From a virus: 47,518 bases of DNA. The stretch covers positions 1 through 47,518 of IMG/VR virus record IMGVR_UViG_3300021420_000053; one strand, 5' to 3'. Made by a program: the position numbers and the translations under genes. Numbering within the stretch: position 1 is the stretch's first letter; the number at the start of each line of letters is the position of its first letter. Below the pieces are notes generated by a model. It was not told the DNA's origin. It ran no database searches and worked only from the letters and a program-made list of their open reading frames with translations. Shown one piece after another: positions 14,848-22,872 of this stretch.

Positions 14848-15262
14848 AATTTACATTGCTGGTCCAATGAGCGGACAGCCTTACTTTGCTTTCCCGGTAT
14901 TCGACGGCGTCGCCGCTGATCTTCGCGCGCGCGGTTATGACGTTGTATCGCCAGCCGAACTCGATGACCCGGCGTTCCGCGCGCGCGTGATGGAAGAAGG
15001 CAAAACCGGAACTGAAAAGCACTTACTCGGCGCGTGGGGCGACTGCCTGGCGCGCGACGTGAAGCTGATTTCGGACGGCGGCATCGAGGGTATCGTGCTG
15101 CTGCATGATTGGGATAAATCACGGGGCGCGCGACTAGAAGCATTCGTCGGCGTATTGTGCAAATTGAAGTTTGGGCTATACGATCCGAGACAGTTAGGTG
15201 GGGTGATACCAATCACACAAAACGACGTTGTGAGTGTTATCTTCAGGAGCAAATTCCAATGA
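14840..15262 (+). CDS. DUF4406, nucleoside 2-deoxyribosyltransferase-like protein
   Basis: 140 residues. TKIYIAGPMSGQPYFAFPVF is the DUF4406 signature (strand, then glycine-rich loop), followed by AADLRARGYDVVSPAELDD and a central DVKLISDGGIEGIVLLHDWD with the acidic residues seen in the 2-deoxyribosyltransferase fold; SRGARLEA ends the active-site helix. This fold handles nucleosides or nucleotides, so a role in nucleotide salvage is plausible but not shown. The C-terminal 25 residues extend beyond the usual family end. Confidence 0.8.
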   Translation: MTKIYIAGPMSGQPYFAFPVFDGVAADLRARGYDVVSPAELDDPAFRARVMEEGKTGTEKHLLGAWGDCLARDVKLISDGGIEGIVLLHDWDKSRGARLEAFVGVLCKLKFGLYDPRQLGGVIPITQNDVVSVIFRSKFQ

Positions 15263-15909
15263 GCCTATTCTCCAACGACGATTTTGCGCGCAAGATGATG
15301 CCGTTATGGCAGTATCTCACGCGGTACTTCCCCAAGGCGCACCGCGAAGTGGCGAAGGTTTGCCTCGTCAACAACGTGCGCTACAACCCCGGTCGGAACC
15401 CGACCGACCTAAACTGGGCACGCAACAAAAGCACCGATCAACTCGGCAGCGCGTTCCGCCACATGACGGAATCTGCGGTTGACGGCAAGGTGTTCGAAGA
15501 TGTACCTAGCGATGTTGCCAAGATCACCGGCATTCATCGCATCTACGTGCTGGCCGAAGCCATGTGGCGCATCGGTGCAGAACTTGAGCTGACGATCGAG
15601 CGCGAGGAGTCGAATGCCCAGAAAGAGCCCGAGCCGATGAAGTGGCCTTGCGAGGATGAGAATTGGCCGCGCCTGAAGTGTGAGTATTTACCACGCCCCG
15701 GCGCGTTCCAAGGTCACACGTGCAAACAGCTCCCGGTTGGTTTAGAATCCGTGGACGACGCGGAGGGGACGTATCATGGCTGGACCTATAGGACCGATCA
15801 AAAAGGGCGCGATGCACCGAGACCTGGGAAAGAAGCCTTCAGCACCGATTACGCAATCGGACATACGCACGGAAGCAAAGAAGGGGCCGCTCGGCGCCAA
15901 AAGGGCTAA
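15259..15909 (+). CDS. DUF5664-like protein (putative dATP/dGTP diphosphohydrolase N-terminal type)
   Basis: 216 residues from the ATGA overlap; AGGAGC lies 10 bases upstream. Residues about 10-115 match the phage DUF5664 pattern as I know it: MPLWQYLTRYFPKAHREVAK, then LNWARNKSTDQLGSAFRHM and a final helix VLAEAMWRIGAELELTIER. The family is annotated as dATP/dGTP diphosphohydrolase N-terminal, all-alpha and MazG-like. The C-terminal 100 residues have no obvious domain, and the last 134 bases also encode the 61-residue gene at 15776 in another frame. Confidence 0.7.
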   Translation: MSLFSNDDFARKMMPLWQYLTRYFPKAHREVAKVCLVNNVRYNPGRNPTDLNWARNKSTDQLGSAFRHMTESAVDGKVFEDVPSDVAKITGIHRIYVLAEAMWRIGAELELTIEREESNAQKEPEPMKWPCEDENWPRLKCEYLPRPGAFQGHTCKQLPVGLESVDDAEGTYHGWTYRTDQKGRDAPRPGKEAFSTDYAIGHTHGSKEGAARRQKG

Positions 15910-15961
15910 CTTCGCGCGCATGGCGAAGCGTCATTTCAAACCATTAGGGGAGTCATTCTAG
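15776..15961 (+). CDS. Small basic protein overlapping the DUF5664 gene
   Basis: 61 residues in the +1-shifted frame relative to the upstream gene, with GAGGGG 6-8 bases before its ATG. Gly/Pro/Lys-rich opening (MAGPIGPIKKGAMHRDLGKK) and a basic end (RANFARMAKRHFKPLGESF), a style seen in small phage proteins. The overlap of 134 bases is far longer than elsewhere in the operon. Either both frames are used, or the end of the upstream frame is fortuitous. Confidence 0.65.
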   Translation: MAGPIGPIKKGAMHRDLGKKPSAPITQSDIRTEAKKGPLGAKRANFARMAKRHFKPLGESF

Positions 15962-16236
15962 TGCCGAATCTCGACGGGACAGTCCAAGTCGCTCCGCCGA
16001 CGCAAAGCGCCTTCGGGCCTGCGAGCGCGTCCGCTCCGCCCCCGCCCGCTGCGGCTCCTCAGCAAGTATCGAGCGCGCCGGCTCCGGGCTTCGCCGATGC
16101 GATCATGGCGCTCATTCACGCGCTCGTCGGCACCGCGCCGCCCGCGCGTCAGGTATCGCAGCGGCCTGCACAGGTTGACGCGGAAGTGGACAAGGCGGCC
16201 GGCGGTCTCGGAGACAGCTTCAATGCCGGACGTTAG
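15961..16236 (+). CDS. Pro/Ala-rich protein, GTG start
   Basis: 91 residues from GTG, overlapping the previous stop by one base, with AGGGGAG upstream. The first 40 residues are low complexity (Ala, Pro, Ser, Gln); a short hydrophobic helix follows (FADAIMALIHALVG), then another Gln/Ala linker. Could be a flexible linker or virion-associated protein; not recognised. Confidence 0.7.
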   Translation: MPNLDGTVQVAPPTQSAFGPASASAPPPPAAAPQQVSSAPAPGFADAIMALIHALVGTAPPARQVSQRPAQVDAEVDKAAGGLGDSFNAGR

Positions 16237-16402
16237 TCGCAAGCAACAAATCGCCATGATCATGGCGAAGAAGGGCGAGAGCACGCTCGGCATCCCGCAG
16301 AAAGTCGGTGCCGATTTCATTGCCGCGGATAATGCCGCCGGCAACCCAAAACTACCAGCGAGCGCGCCGAAGAAAAAGCTCGGCGATGAGTTCGGTCACT
16401 AA
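16223..16402 (+). CDS. Hypothetical 59-residue protein
   Basis: Starts inside the previous gene, 8-9 bases after GGAG (16210-16213). Sequence MPDVSRKQQIAMIMAKKGES continues LGIPQKVGADF and ends KKKLGDEFGH. Similar short Lys-rich proteins occur near portal or terminase genes of other podoviruses in my recollection, but no function is known. Confidence 0.65.
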   Translation: MPDVSRKQQIAMIMAKKGESTLGIPQKVGADFIAADNAAGNPKLPASAPKKKLGDEFGH

Positions 16403-16410
16403 AGGAATTT

Positions 16411-17562
16411 ATGCCAGCAATAGCGAAAACGCCTGAAGAGTTACAACAGGCGGTCGATGCGGTTGCCGCTCACGGGAGCATTACCGCCGCAGCTCGCGCA
16501 ATCGGAATACCGCGCACTACGTTATCCGGGCGGCTTAGCCTAGCCGCTGCAGAAGGCATTCAAGCGGAATGCCAAGCACTCATCGTCGGTGATAAAGCCG
16601 CACCGCCCGAAGGCTACAAGCTCAAAGGCACATCCACCTACTACAGCCGCAACGAAGCTACCGGACAAATGGAGGCGCGCGGCCAATGGGTGAAGACAGA
16701 TCGGGCGCTTGAAGAACTTCAGGCGATGCAGAAAGCCGCGCTCGCCGCGATGTGCGCCGAGATCGCGCCGCTGCCAGCGATCGTCATGCCGGCGTACAGT
16801 TTCGAGGACTTGCTGACTCTTATCACCATAACTGACTACCACGTAGGAATGCTCGCATGGGACAAAGAAACGGGAGAGGATTGGGACCTGAATATTGCCG
16901 AATCGATAGCTTCAATATTCTTACAGATGATCGACGCAGCACCTGCAAGTGCAGTTGGGATAATCAACCAGTTGGGGGATTTCCTACACTTCGATTCACT
17001 TCTAGCACTTACACCGACTTCGAAACATGTGCTCGATGTGGACTCCCGATACCAGAAAGTCGTCGAGGTGGCTGTCCGGATTTTACGGCGTATCATCGCG
17101 CACGCTTTGACAAAGTTTCCGAAGGTGCAAGTCTATATGCACGAGGGGAATCACGACCCTGCCGGCTCCGTCTGGTTACGGGTAATGTTTGCCCAGCTAT
17201 TTGCCGAGAATACCCGTGTATCGATCGGGATGTCGCCTAACCCGTATACGGCGTACCAACACGGCGAGAACATGATAGGGTTTCACCATGGACACCTCAG
17301 CAAGAAAGAAAAGCTCCCGATCCTCTTCGCCGCAAAGTTCCCCGAAATATGGGGATCTACTAAGCATCGCGTCATTCATGTCGGCCATCTCCACAACGTC
17401 GTGGAGCAAGAGCACCCCGGAATATCGGTTGTTCAACACGCTACTCTCGCGGCTCCCGACGCCTATGCTGCACGCAATGGCTACATCTCGAAGCGGCAGG
17501 CGGTTAGCTGCACGTACCACAAAACCAAAGGTGAGATAATCCGCGCAGTGTTCACGCCTTGA
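16411..17562 (+). CDS. HTH plus calcineurin-like metallophosphoesterase
   Basis: 383 residues, with AAAGGAATTT before the ATG. Residues 1-50 are a helix-turn-helix (GSITAAARAIGIPRTTLSGR). The rest is a metallophosphoesterase: D142 and H144 in ITDYHVGM, GDFLHFD at 189-195, GNHD at 246-249 and the distal GHLHN near 320, which together supply the two-metal site. This combination is known in tailed phages without a firm function; nuclease or nucleotide phosphatase activity is likely. It ends in a TTGA overlap with the next gene. Confidence 0.85.
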   Translation: MPAIAKTPEELQQAVDAVAAHGSITAAARAIGIPRTTLSGRLSLAAAEGIQAECQALIVGDKAAPPEGYKLKGTSTYYSRNEATGQMEARGQWVKTDRALEELQAMQKAALAAMCAEIAPLPAIVMPAYSFEDLLTLITITDYHVGMLAWDKETGEDWDLNIAESIASIFLQMIDAAPASAVGIINQLGDFLHFDSLLALTPTSKHVLDVDSRYQKVVEVAVRILRRIIAHALTKFPKVQVYMHEGNHDPAGSVWLRVMFAQLFAENTRVSIGMSPNPYTAYQHGENMIGFHHGHLSKKEKLPILFAAKFPEIWGSTKHRVIHVGHLHNVVEQEHPGISVVQHATLAAPDAYAARNGYISKRQAVSCTYHKTKGEIIRAVFTP

Positions 17563-17831
17563 GCAAGCTGCGGCGGTTCGCCTTCTGGTTCGCGGCGGAG
17601 TTCGTGCTCTACGGGCTCATCGTCGCGAACGGCCGAGCCTACGTCCAGGCGAACTACGGCTGGACGCTCGTGACCGATATGGCTATTTCGGCCTTCAATT
17701 TCACCATTGGGGTAAAGTTCATTGAAAACAAGGACAACCGAGATTATTGGAGTATGGCTGGCTGCGTACTCGGGGGAGGAACCGGTTCCCTATGTTCAAT
17801 TCTGGTCACCAAGTGGTTGTACGGGGCGTAA
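17559..17831 (+). CDS. Membrane protein with about three spans, TTG start
   Basis: 90 residues starting at TTG in the TTGA overlap with the phosphoesterase stop. Hydrophobic segments lie at about residues 8-24 (FAFWFAAEFVLYGLIVANG), 38-56 and 66-84. Small three-span proteins can be class I holins, and the gene faces the lysis genes, but it belongs to the opposite, early operon. It may instead alter the host membrane early. Unresolved. Confidence 0.7.
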   Translation: MSKLRRFAFWFAAEFVLYGLIVANGRAYVQANYGWTLVTDMAISAFNFTIGVKFIENKDNRDYWSMAGCVLGGGTGSLCSILVTKWLYGA

Positions 17832-17856
17832 GATCCAAGGCAGGAGGGTTACGCTC

Positions 17857-17991
17857 ATGCCGCCGCAGGATACCGAGGAATGGGGTTTGCCCGATGGGGC
17901 AGACGATGAATGCACCGATGACGAGGGTAACGAGGTGCCTTCAGTCCATCGACAGGAACAGGGCTTTCTCGGCGGTCCTACGGCGCGCTAG
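17857..17991 (+). CDS. Acidic 44-residue protein, last gene of the rightward operon
   Basis: Good ribosome binding site (GGCAGGAGGG, 8 bases before ATG). The sequence MPPQDTEEWGLPDGADDECT continues acidic to DDEGNE and ends GGPTAR. Its last 51 bases overlap the 3' end of the endolysin gene on the other strand. Likely real because of the ribosome binding site and position; function unknown. Confidence 0.5.
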   Translation: MPPQDTEEWGLPDGADDECTDDEGNEVPSVHRQEQGFLGGPTAR

Positions 17992-18372
17992 ACCGGCGTT
18001 AGTCTGCCCGTCGACGTGATCCCAGCGGTCAAACTCGGCGGCAGCCACATCCCAGCATCCCTGGTTGACGTACCGCAGCAGGGTCGAACCGGCGAACGCG
18101 CCTACCCCGACATTGTACGTAAAGCTCGCCAGAGCGTCGAATTGGTTTTGGCTGAGTGCCACATCGACATGTCGGGCGATCGCCTGGCAGGCGGCTCGTG
18201 TGTCGTCCAGAAACCAGTCATCCGCCTGGTCCAAAGTGCAGGTTTGGCCCTGGAATGACGGCACGTGCCCGAACCCGATTGTCCAGATTCCGCGTTGATC
18301 CTGATAAGCAGCTAGACGGAGCGATTCGAAGCTCTGAATTAACTTAATACCCTTGTCGCCGAGGACCATCAT
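17941..18372 (-). CDS. Endolysin, GH24 (T4-like) muramidase
   Basis: 143 residues. The catalytic triad region is clear: E16 in IQSFESLRL, D25 in AAYQDQRG and T31 in WTIGFGHV, matching the E-8-D-5-T spacing of T4-type lysozymes; a later TYNVGVGAFAGSTLL fits the family. It cleaves the glycan strands of peptidoglycan. There is no N-terminal signal or SAR segment, so release requires a holin. It starts within the stop of the holin gene (two Met codons, ATGATG). It is the last gene of the leftward operon. Confidence 0.92.
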   Translation of the reverse strand: MMVLGDKGIKLIQSFESLRLAAYQDQRGIWTIGFGHVPSFQGQTCTLDQADDWFLDDTRAACQAIARHVDVALSQNQFDALASFTYNVGVGAFAGSTLLRYVNQGCWDVAAAEFDRWDHVDGQTNAGLARRRTAEKALFLSMD

Positions 18373-18530
18373 TTCTTGCGCAGCTTCTGATAGACCGCGA
18401 GGCCAGCTACGACGATCGCGGCTAGATAGGAGAGATCGGCCAGAATCGGTTCGATCATGTGGGCGAAGTGCCCTATGCCGACAAGTGCTCCTACGCCGAC
18501 CGCGGCAACTTGGTTTGGGTGATCGCTCAT
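18369..18530 (-). CDS. Probable holin
   Basis: 53 residues: MSDHPNQVAAVGVGALVGIG, a short polar break, then a second hydrophobic stretch (LSYLAAIVVAGLAV) and the basic tail YQKLRKK. Two hydrophobic segments and a positively charged C-terminus directly before the endolysin are typical of small holins. Overlaps the endolysin by ATGA and the upstream gene by one base (TAATG). Confidence 0.7.
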   Translation of the reverse strand: MSDHPNQVAAVGVGALVGIGHFAHMIEPILADLSYLAAIVVAGLAVYQKLRKK

Positions 18531-18907
18531 TATCCTGGTCCTGCAACGGTTGTGATCAAATTGACATACGAGCTTGTGCCGATAGCGCCCTGTAGCTGCG
18601 CTTGAGTAACGGCGCCATCGCGCGTCGCCGCGAGGGCCGTGTAATCGGCTATTGCCGCCGCCTGCGCCGCTGCGACGTTCACCCACGGGCTACCGACAAT
18701 GTAGATGTTCGGCGCGGCAGGCAAGTTGTTGTATGCCTGGAATGGATTCAAGAACCCTAGTTGCGCCGCGGTCCAAGGGGTACTGGAAGAAATCTGCTGC
18801 TCCAGGACGAATGCAGTCACACCCGAAGCAATAACCGCACCTGGCAATTGCACAGGCTCGACCGTGATGACTTCGACGATTTGGTACTTCGGGTAGTTAT
18901 TGGCCAC
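18530..18907 (-). CDS. Hypothetical protein within the lysis cluster
   Basis: 125 residues, soluble, Ala/Thr/Val-rich with beta strands (YQIVEVITVEPVQLPGAVI) and an alanine-rich helix (VNVAAAQAAAIADYTALAAT). No signal peptide or membrane segment, so not an obvious lysis protein. The composition resembles the structural proteins at 19561 and 20244, so it may be a minor virion protein inserted between Rz and holin. Unknown. Confidence 0.75.
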   Translation of the reverse strand: MANNYPKYQIVEVITVEPVQLPGAVIASGVTAFVLEQQISSSTPWTAAQLGFLNPFQAYNNLPAAPNIYIVGSPWVNVAAAQAAAIADYTALAATRDGAVTQAQLQGAIGTSSYVNLITTVAGPG

Positions 18908-19379
18908 GGGCCTGATACTCTCTCAATTCGGCGGAGATTCTATCAGCGGCTTCCCCAAGAGCGACCAACATTCCGCCGATATCGGGGCCGGCGCTGCTAG
19001 GATTTCCCGGAGGCACTTGCTGAACGCTAGGGGCGGCGGCGCCGGGCGTTGCATTTCCGGGCTGAGCGCCGCCGGTTGCGGGCACGATCGGATGGCTACC
19101 GTACTGGCACAACCGCACAACAGGAGCTGGCTGAGCAGCAACGTTAGCGAGAGAGTTTGCTTCCTTGTCATACGCTTGCTCCGCCATGGTGGCTTTGGCT
19201 TTGAGTTCTGCTGTTTGGACCGCGGTCTGCGCTACTAGTTTCGCCGAGGATGCCTGAATCGCCGCCAACTCATGTACTTCCCCCACATGGCGCTCATAAA
19301 TCAACAATGCGCCAAGAGCGACAATCAGTGCGCCATAAAACCAGTCGCGAGACGGTACAAGTGCCAATAGAGCGCCCAT
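18897..19379 (-). CDS. Rz-like inner-membrane spanin
   Basis: 160 residues from ATG 19379, which overlaps the upstream stop; the longer frame to 19460 lies in that gene. A signal-anchor at about residues 12-28 (FYGALIVALGALLIYERHVG) is followed by a coiled-coil periplasmic part (residues 35-80, Ala/Lys/Glu-rich) and a Pro/Gly-rich stretch. This is the topology of an i-spanin, which fuses inner and outer membranes at lysis together with the nested Rz1 gene. Confidence 0.85.
   Translation of the reverse strand: MGALLALVPSRDWFYGALIVALGALLIYERHVGEVHELAAIQASSAKLVAQTAVQTAELKAKATMAEQAYDKEANSLANVAAQPAPVVRLCQYGSHPIVPATGGAQPGNATPGAAAPSVQQVPPGNPSSAGPDIGGMLVALGEAADRISAELREYQARGQ
18923..19171 (-). CDS. 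Rz1-like outer-membrane spanin lipoprotein, nested in Rz
   Basis: 82 residues, entirely within the Rz-like gene in a different frame. Signal peptide MTRKQTLSLTLLLSQLLLCG followed by the lipobox Cys (LLCGC), then a Pro-rich domain (AALSPEMQRPAPPPLAF), the classic Rz1 features. Nested Rz/Rz1 pairs are well known in Gram-negative phages. Confidence 0.85.
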   Translation of the reverse strand: MTRKQTLSLTLLLSQLLLCGCASTVAIRSCPQPAALSPEMQRPAPPPLAFSKCLREILAAPAPISAECWSLLGKPLIESPPN

Positions 19380-19561
19380 CACTCTGCATCCTTCTGCTTC
19401 GAATCTCGAATCACCAAGAGGTGGTACACGCCGGTCAGCGTGCCGCACACTCCTGCCCACGTTGCGAAGTTAACCGCATCCGTGTGCTTGAACAAAAACA
19501 CCGTCGCCGCAACTTGGATCGCGATCATTGACCCGACCACGATCCAATCGCGTGCGTCCAT
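19379..19561 (-). CDS. Small two-span membrane protein, second holin candidate
   Basis: 60 residues: MDARDWIVVGSMIAIQVAAT continues VFLFKHTDAVNFATWAGVCG and a second span before the charged end RDSKQKDAE. This resembles a pinholin-size or antiholin protein, and it directly precedes Rz (ATGA). With the gene at 18369 it could form a holin/antiholin pair. Its start overlaps the upstream stop by one base. Confidence 0.65.
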   Translation of the reverse strand: MDARDWIVVGSMIAIQVAATVFLFKHTDAVNFATWAGVCGTLTGVYHLLVIRDSKQKDAE

Positions 19562-20247
19562 TATGCCGCCGCAGTGCCCATGATGACTTGAAGCGAAATC
19601 GGCACGAACGACAATGCTGCCGGCGGTGCTCCAGCGATCAACGGCAACGCCGCAGTCACTCGGCGCAGCAACACTTGGTTTGCAGCCATACGCGAGGCAA
19701 CTGTGGTCAACGTCGATTGCTGAGTCGTCAGAATGCCGTTCGTAATGCCGACCGAGGTAAGCGTCGTATCGAACGTGATGAACGCGGGACCATTAACATC
19801 ACACTCAAGTTCGATATACTTGGTCCCGATCGGGAACGGTATCGAACAAGGGAGGACTGAAGCTGCTTGGAATGTCGTGATGACGCTCGATGCGGTTCCA
19901 CCAATAGCAGAGTTCGCCACACTGAAAGCACCTATGCCATAACCATAGCCAGGAACGGCAACAGAGACGGCAGAAGCGGTTCCGCCTACGCCGGCTGCAA
20001 CGGTCACGTTAACAAGCCCACCAACGCCGCCGCTCAAAGTCGCGATGACCGGAACGTTCGTGTAGACACCAGTGTTAAGGTTCTTTCCGCCCGAAGTGAT
20101 GGTAAGTGTCAGCAATCCACCGACCGTAGCAAGCACGCAAAAGTTCTGTGCGATTAGGTCGTCATTGATGACGGCTATCTGGCCACCATCACCGCCCGAA
20201 TTGGAAACATCAGGAACCGCCACACAATAAATAATGGGAACGCTCAT
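19561..20247 (-). CDS. Probable virion structural protein, Gly/Val/Thr-rich
   Basis: 228 residues, nearly free of Lys and charged residues, with repeating beta-strand/turn segments such as TLTITSGGKNLNTGVYTNVP. Such proteins are often fibre-associated or head-decorating. It lies between a candidate fibre-associated gene and the lysis genes and overlaps the upstream gene by ATGA. No family identified. Confidence 0.75.
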   Translation of the reverse strand: MSVPIIYCVAVPDVSNSGGDGGQIAVINDDLIAQNFCVLATVGGLLTLTITSGGKNLNTGVYTNVPVIATLSGGVGGLVNVTVAAGVGGTASAVSVAVPGYGYGIGAFSVANSAIGGTASSVITTFQAASVLPCSIPFPIGTKYIELECDVNGPAFITFDTTLTSVGITNGILTTQQSTLTTVASRMAANQVLLRRVTAALPLIAGAPPAALSFVPISLQVIMGTAAA

Positions 20248-20624
20248 GACAGTCCGATCTCCCCGTCAATTTGAATGATGGTCGAAGTTGCGAGGTTCGC
20301 CACTAAGTTCAGGTAGTCGGCGGAATCGAAGCGCGCCTGGCCGTACCAGTCCACGTAGGACGAGGCCGGAATCGAGACGGACGAGAAGCCCCAAGCTTGA
20401 GTCGACAAGCTGGTTGTGGTAGCACCCTTGTAAAGTCCGACAACGACCGCGACAGTGGTCAGGTCATTGATGAGCCTGACGTGCTTGACGATTGCGTACG
20501 GCTGAGTACCGGCGAACCCAAGGCCGCCGGCCGCAAGCGTAGTGACTGCGCAATTGAACACCGCGAGCGGCAGAAGCGCGCCCGAGCTGATCGCCGGCAC
20601 AAAGTTAAGAATCTTGTTCTGCAT
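20244..20624 (-). CDS. Probable virion structural protein
   Basis: 126 residues, with AATAGGAG upstream. Beta-rich, with residues such as LPLAVFNCAVTTLAAGGLGF and a trailing SADYLNLVANLATSTIIQID; the composition resembles capsid decoration or fibre-base proteins. It follows the large fibre gene after a 40-base gap. Function unassigned. Confidence 0.75.
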   Translation of the reverse strand: MQNKILNFVPAISSGALLPLAVFNCAVTTLAAGGLGFAGTQPYAIVKHVRLINDLTTVAVVVGLYKGATTTSLSTQAWGFSSVSIPASSYVDWYGQARFDSADYLNLVANLATSTIIQIDGEIGLS

Positions 20625-20664
20625 GACCGAAAACTCCTATTGACAAATTGTAACCTTAATGAAC

Positions 20665-22872
20665 CTATAAAGCAAAGCACGGAATACCGTAAGCTACCCC
20701 ATTGACATTGACTACCCAAAACGTTGAGGCGAGGGCCGGAAGCGAGATGCCGCCTGCTGTCGTAATTACAGTGGCAGTTGTTGTGATTCCTATATCTGTC
20801 TGAGCCACTGTAACCGCAGGAATTGCGGCCGTGGCCGAAATAGTTCCTGATTTAATAGCACTCGACACAATCAAGGACCCATTCGCGCCGGATGAAAGAA
20901 TCATTATGTCGGTGGCCGTGGTTCCTATGCGCAGCGAATTGTTCGAAGCCGGCTGATAAATCTGCCACGGAGTTTGCCCGACTTGGTTGATGCCAAGCGC
21001 AGTATTCTGCTTACCTGCCGCGGACGAGGAGAAAATACTTGCGTTACCGATTATGGCGTAGGTCGCGTTCAACGGACCGTACAAGGTTAGCGGACCAACG
21101 ACGGACGGCGGAGGCACACAAAATCCGTCATCGTTCCTATCCGGATCTTCGGGTATTATGTGCTGGCCTATTGGGTTGACGCTACCGGGCGGCAACAAGG
21201 GGTTGCCGTTGATGTAGTACCCGGTCTTGACGTTGATTGTTCCGACACCCATCGGCGCCGGCCCGCCGGATGCTACAGTAGTTCCGAGGGTGAAACTTCC
21301 GTCACCGTACATCGTACCGAATTGCGTGGTACCTGCACTATTGAACCAAACCGTATTATAAACTGAATTGCTGTTTCCGGCCTCCACTACGAGTCCGGTT
21401 TGTGTAGCCGTGGCCGGGCCGATAGCTACCTGTGCGGTTGCCGTTAGTACGTTTGGGGCACCTTGTACAAGCAAAATTTGCGTAGTTGCTCCGATACCAA
21501 GTGCTATTTGCGTAGTTGCGCTAATTTGAAGCACTGCGCCTGCATGATTGGCTATGATTTGTGGTGTCGCTCCGGGAAATAATATAGTAGCCTGCGTTCC
21601 GCCGGCAGTGCCCATTGTCAGAGAGCCTAGTACTCCGGCTCCTTGATTAGCTTGAAATGGACCGTCGACGTTCAAGTATCCAAGACGATTAGGGATGTAA
21701 TAGATTGCATCTTCCCAGTACGGGTCTTCTGGCACCCATATTTGAAGTGCGCTTGAACTGCTTCCGGTCCCGGCAGCGCCTTGCGAGCCCTGCACACCTT
21801 GCGGCCCCTGCGGGCCGGTCGGACCCGGTACGAGGAATCCGGTGTCGTTATCGACACCTCCGTCTTCCAAACTGTATGGGTAGTACAGCGTCGCTGTTCC
21901 ACTCCCGGTACCTGCTGGCCCCTGAGAACCCTGCACGCCTTGTGGACCTTGCGGACCAGCCGGGCCGGGTACTAAGAAATCATCGTACGATGTATCTTCC
22001 GGAATAAATACCGGAGAGGGTGCAATTTGCACAGGTACGCCGCTGATGAAGAGCCCGTTAGCGTTTATCGTTCCTGGCCCTTCACTTTGCCCCGGTGTAC
22101 CGGATGACCACAAACCTCCGTCCTGCTCTATAGTCCAGACGGTTCCCATTGAGTTAGAGTTGTTCGAGGTAACCTGAAAAAGCAACGCCATACCATTGCG
22201 CGTTGCCAAGTACGCCTGGCGTGGAATGCCAAGAATCGCGGCGCCGCCTGAACCATAAGCTCCAGTACCAATAGCGCCGCGCCAATAGAGCCCGCCAATA
22301 GTGGCGCCGCTAGTTACTGCCGAACTGGATAAATAGGAACCTTGCGCTCTGCGGAACGTGAACTGAGCTTGCCCCGAGAATGCGTCTCCGACGAATCGCG
22401 TACTGTCAGCATCCTGGCCTACGATATAAAGTGCCGTGTCACTTACCGGCTGCGGCGTAGATGAGTTCAGGCTTATCGTCAGAGCATTTTTCGAGACAGG
22501 TAAGAAAGTCCAGTCGCCGCTGAGCCAACGAGACTGGGTTGGATTGAATTCAACAGGTAGTATGGCTTCGTCCGGTTCGCCGCCGTCCTCCAAACTATAC
22601 GGAGAAATAGGTGCGGTAAGATTCAGCGGCACGTTGCCAGTGAGGACTCCGCCGCCGGATAGTCCAGGGCCGACTACAAGCGTCGCGGGAGGCGGCGGCC
22701 CGTTGCCAACCACGTTGTTATTGTTGTTTAGAATGTTCTGGATGAGCGCGGCGAGCTGCGCGAGCGTGACGGTGCCCGAGCCAACTTCTGCGATTGTCGT
22801 TCCCGATCCTTGCTGCGTGCTGGTCTTCAGGACTTTTCGCACGCCGCCGATCGGTGGGAGTTGCATCTTCAT
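20665..22872 (-). CDS. Collagen-like tail fibre protein
   Basis: 735 residues. Two collagen-like Gly-X-Y stretches are nearly identical: PGPAGPQGPQGVQGSQGPAG near residue 300 and PGPTGPQGPQGVQGSQGAAG near residue 352. A spacer motif recurs around them: a PED or LEDGG, acidic residues, then VPxP (five variants, about residues 95-600). Between the spacers lie duplicated beta modules ending GTINANGLFISG and GTINVKTGYYING. The C-terminus FWVVNVNGVAYGIPCFAL is fibre-tip-like. Modular trimeric receptor-binding fibre is the likely role; host specificity would reside here. Confidence 0.85.
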   Translation of the reverse strand: MKMQLPPIGGVRKVLKTSTQQGSGTTIAEVGSGTVTLAQLAALIQNILNNNNNVVGNGPPPPATLVVGPGLSGGGVLTGNVPLNLTAPISPYSLEDGGEPDEAILPVEFNPTQSRWLSGDWTFLPVSKNALTISLNSSTPQPVSDTALYIVGQDADSTRFVGDAFSGQAQFTFRRAQGSYLSSSAVTSGATIGGLYWRGAIGTGAYGSGGAAILGIPRQAYLATRNGMALLFQVTSNNSNSMGTVWTIEQDGGLWSSGTPGQSEGPGTINANGLFISGVPVQIAPSPVFIPEDTSYDDFLVPGPAGPQGPQGVQGSQGPAGTGSGTATLYYPYSLEDGGVDNDTGFLVPGPTGPQGPQGVQGSQGAAGTGSSSSALQIWVPEDPYWEDAIYYIPNRLGYLNVDGPFQANQGAGVLGSLTMGTAGGTQATILFPGATPQIIANHAGAVLQISATTQIALGIGATTQILLVQGAPNVLTATAQVAIGPATATQTGLVVEAGNSNSVYNTVWFNSAGTTQFGTMYGDGSFTLGTTVASGGPAPMGVGTINVKTGYYINGNPLLPPGSVNPIGQHIIPEDPDRNDDGFCVPPPSVVGPLTLYGPLNATYAIIGNASIFSSSAAGKQNTALGINQVGQTPWQIYQPASNNSLRIGTTATDIMILSSGANGSLIVSSAIKSGTISATAAIPAVTVAQTDIGITTTATVITTAGGISLPALASTFWVVNVNGVAYGIPCFAL

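Noticed and set aside
9121-15909. Z-genome (diaminopurine) or other base-modification pathway
   Set aside because: A family A polymerase, a DUF5664 protein and a methyltransferase-like gene are present, but no PurZ-like adenylosuccinate synthetase, DatZ-type HD enzyme or DNA methyltransferase motif was found.
20665-22872. Diversity-generating retroelement acting on the fibre
   Set aside because: The repeated fibre modules suggested it, but there is no reverse transcriptase gene, C-type lectin end or template repeat.
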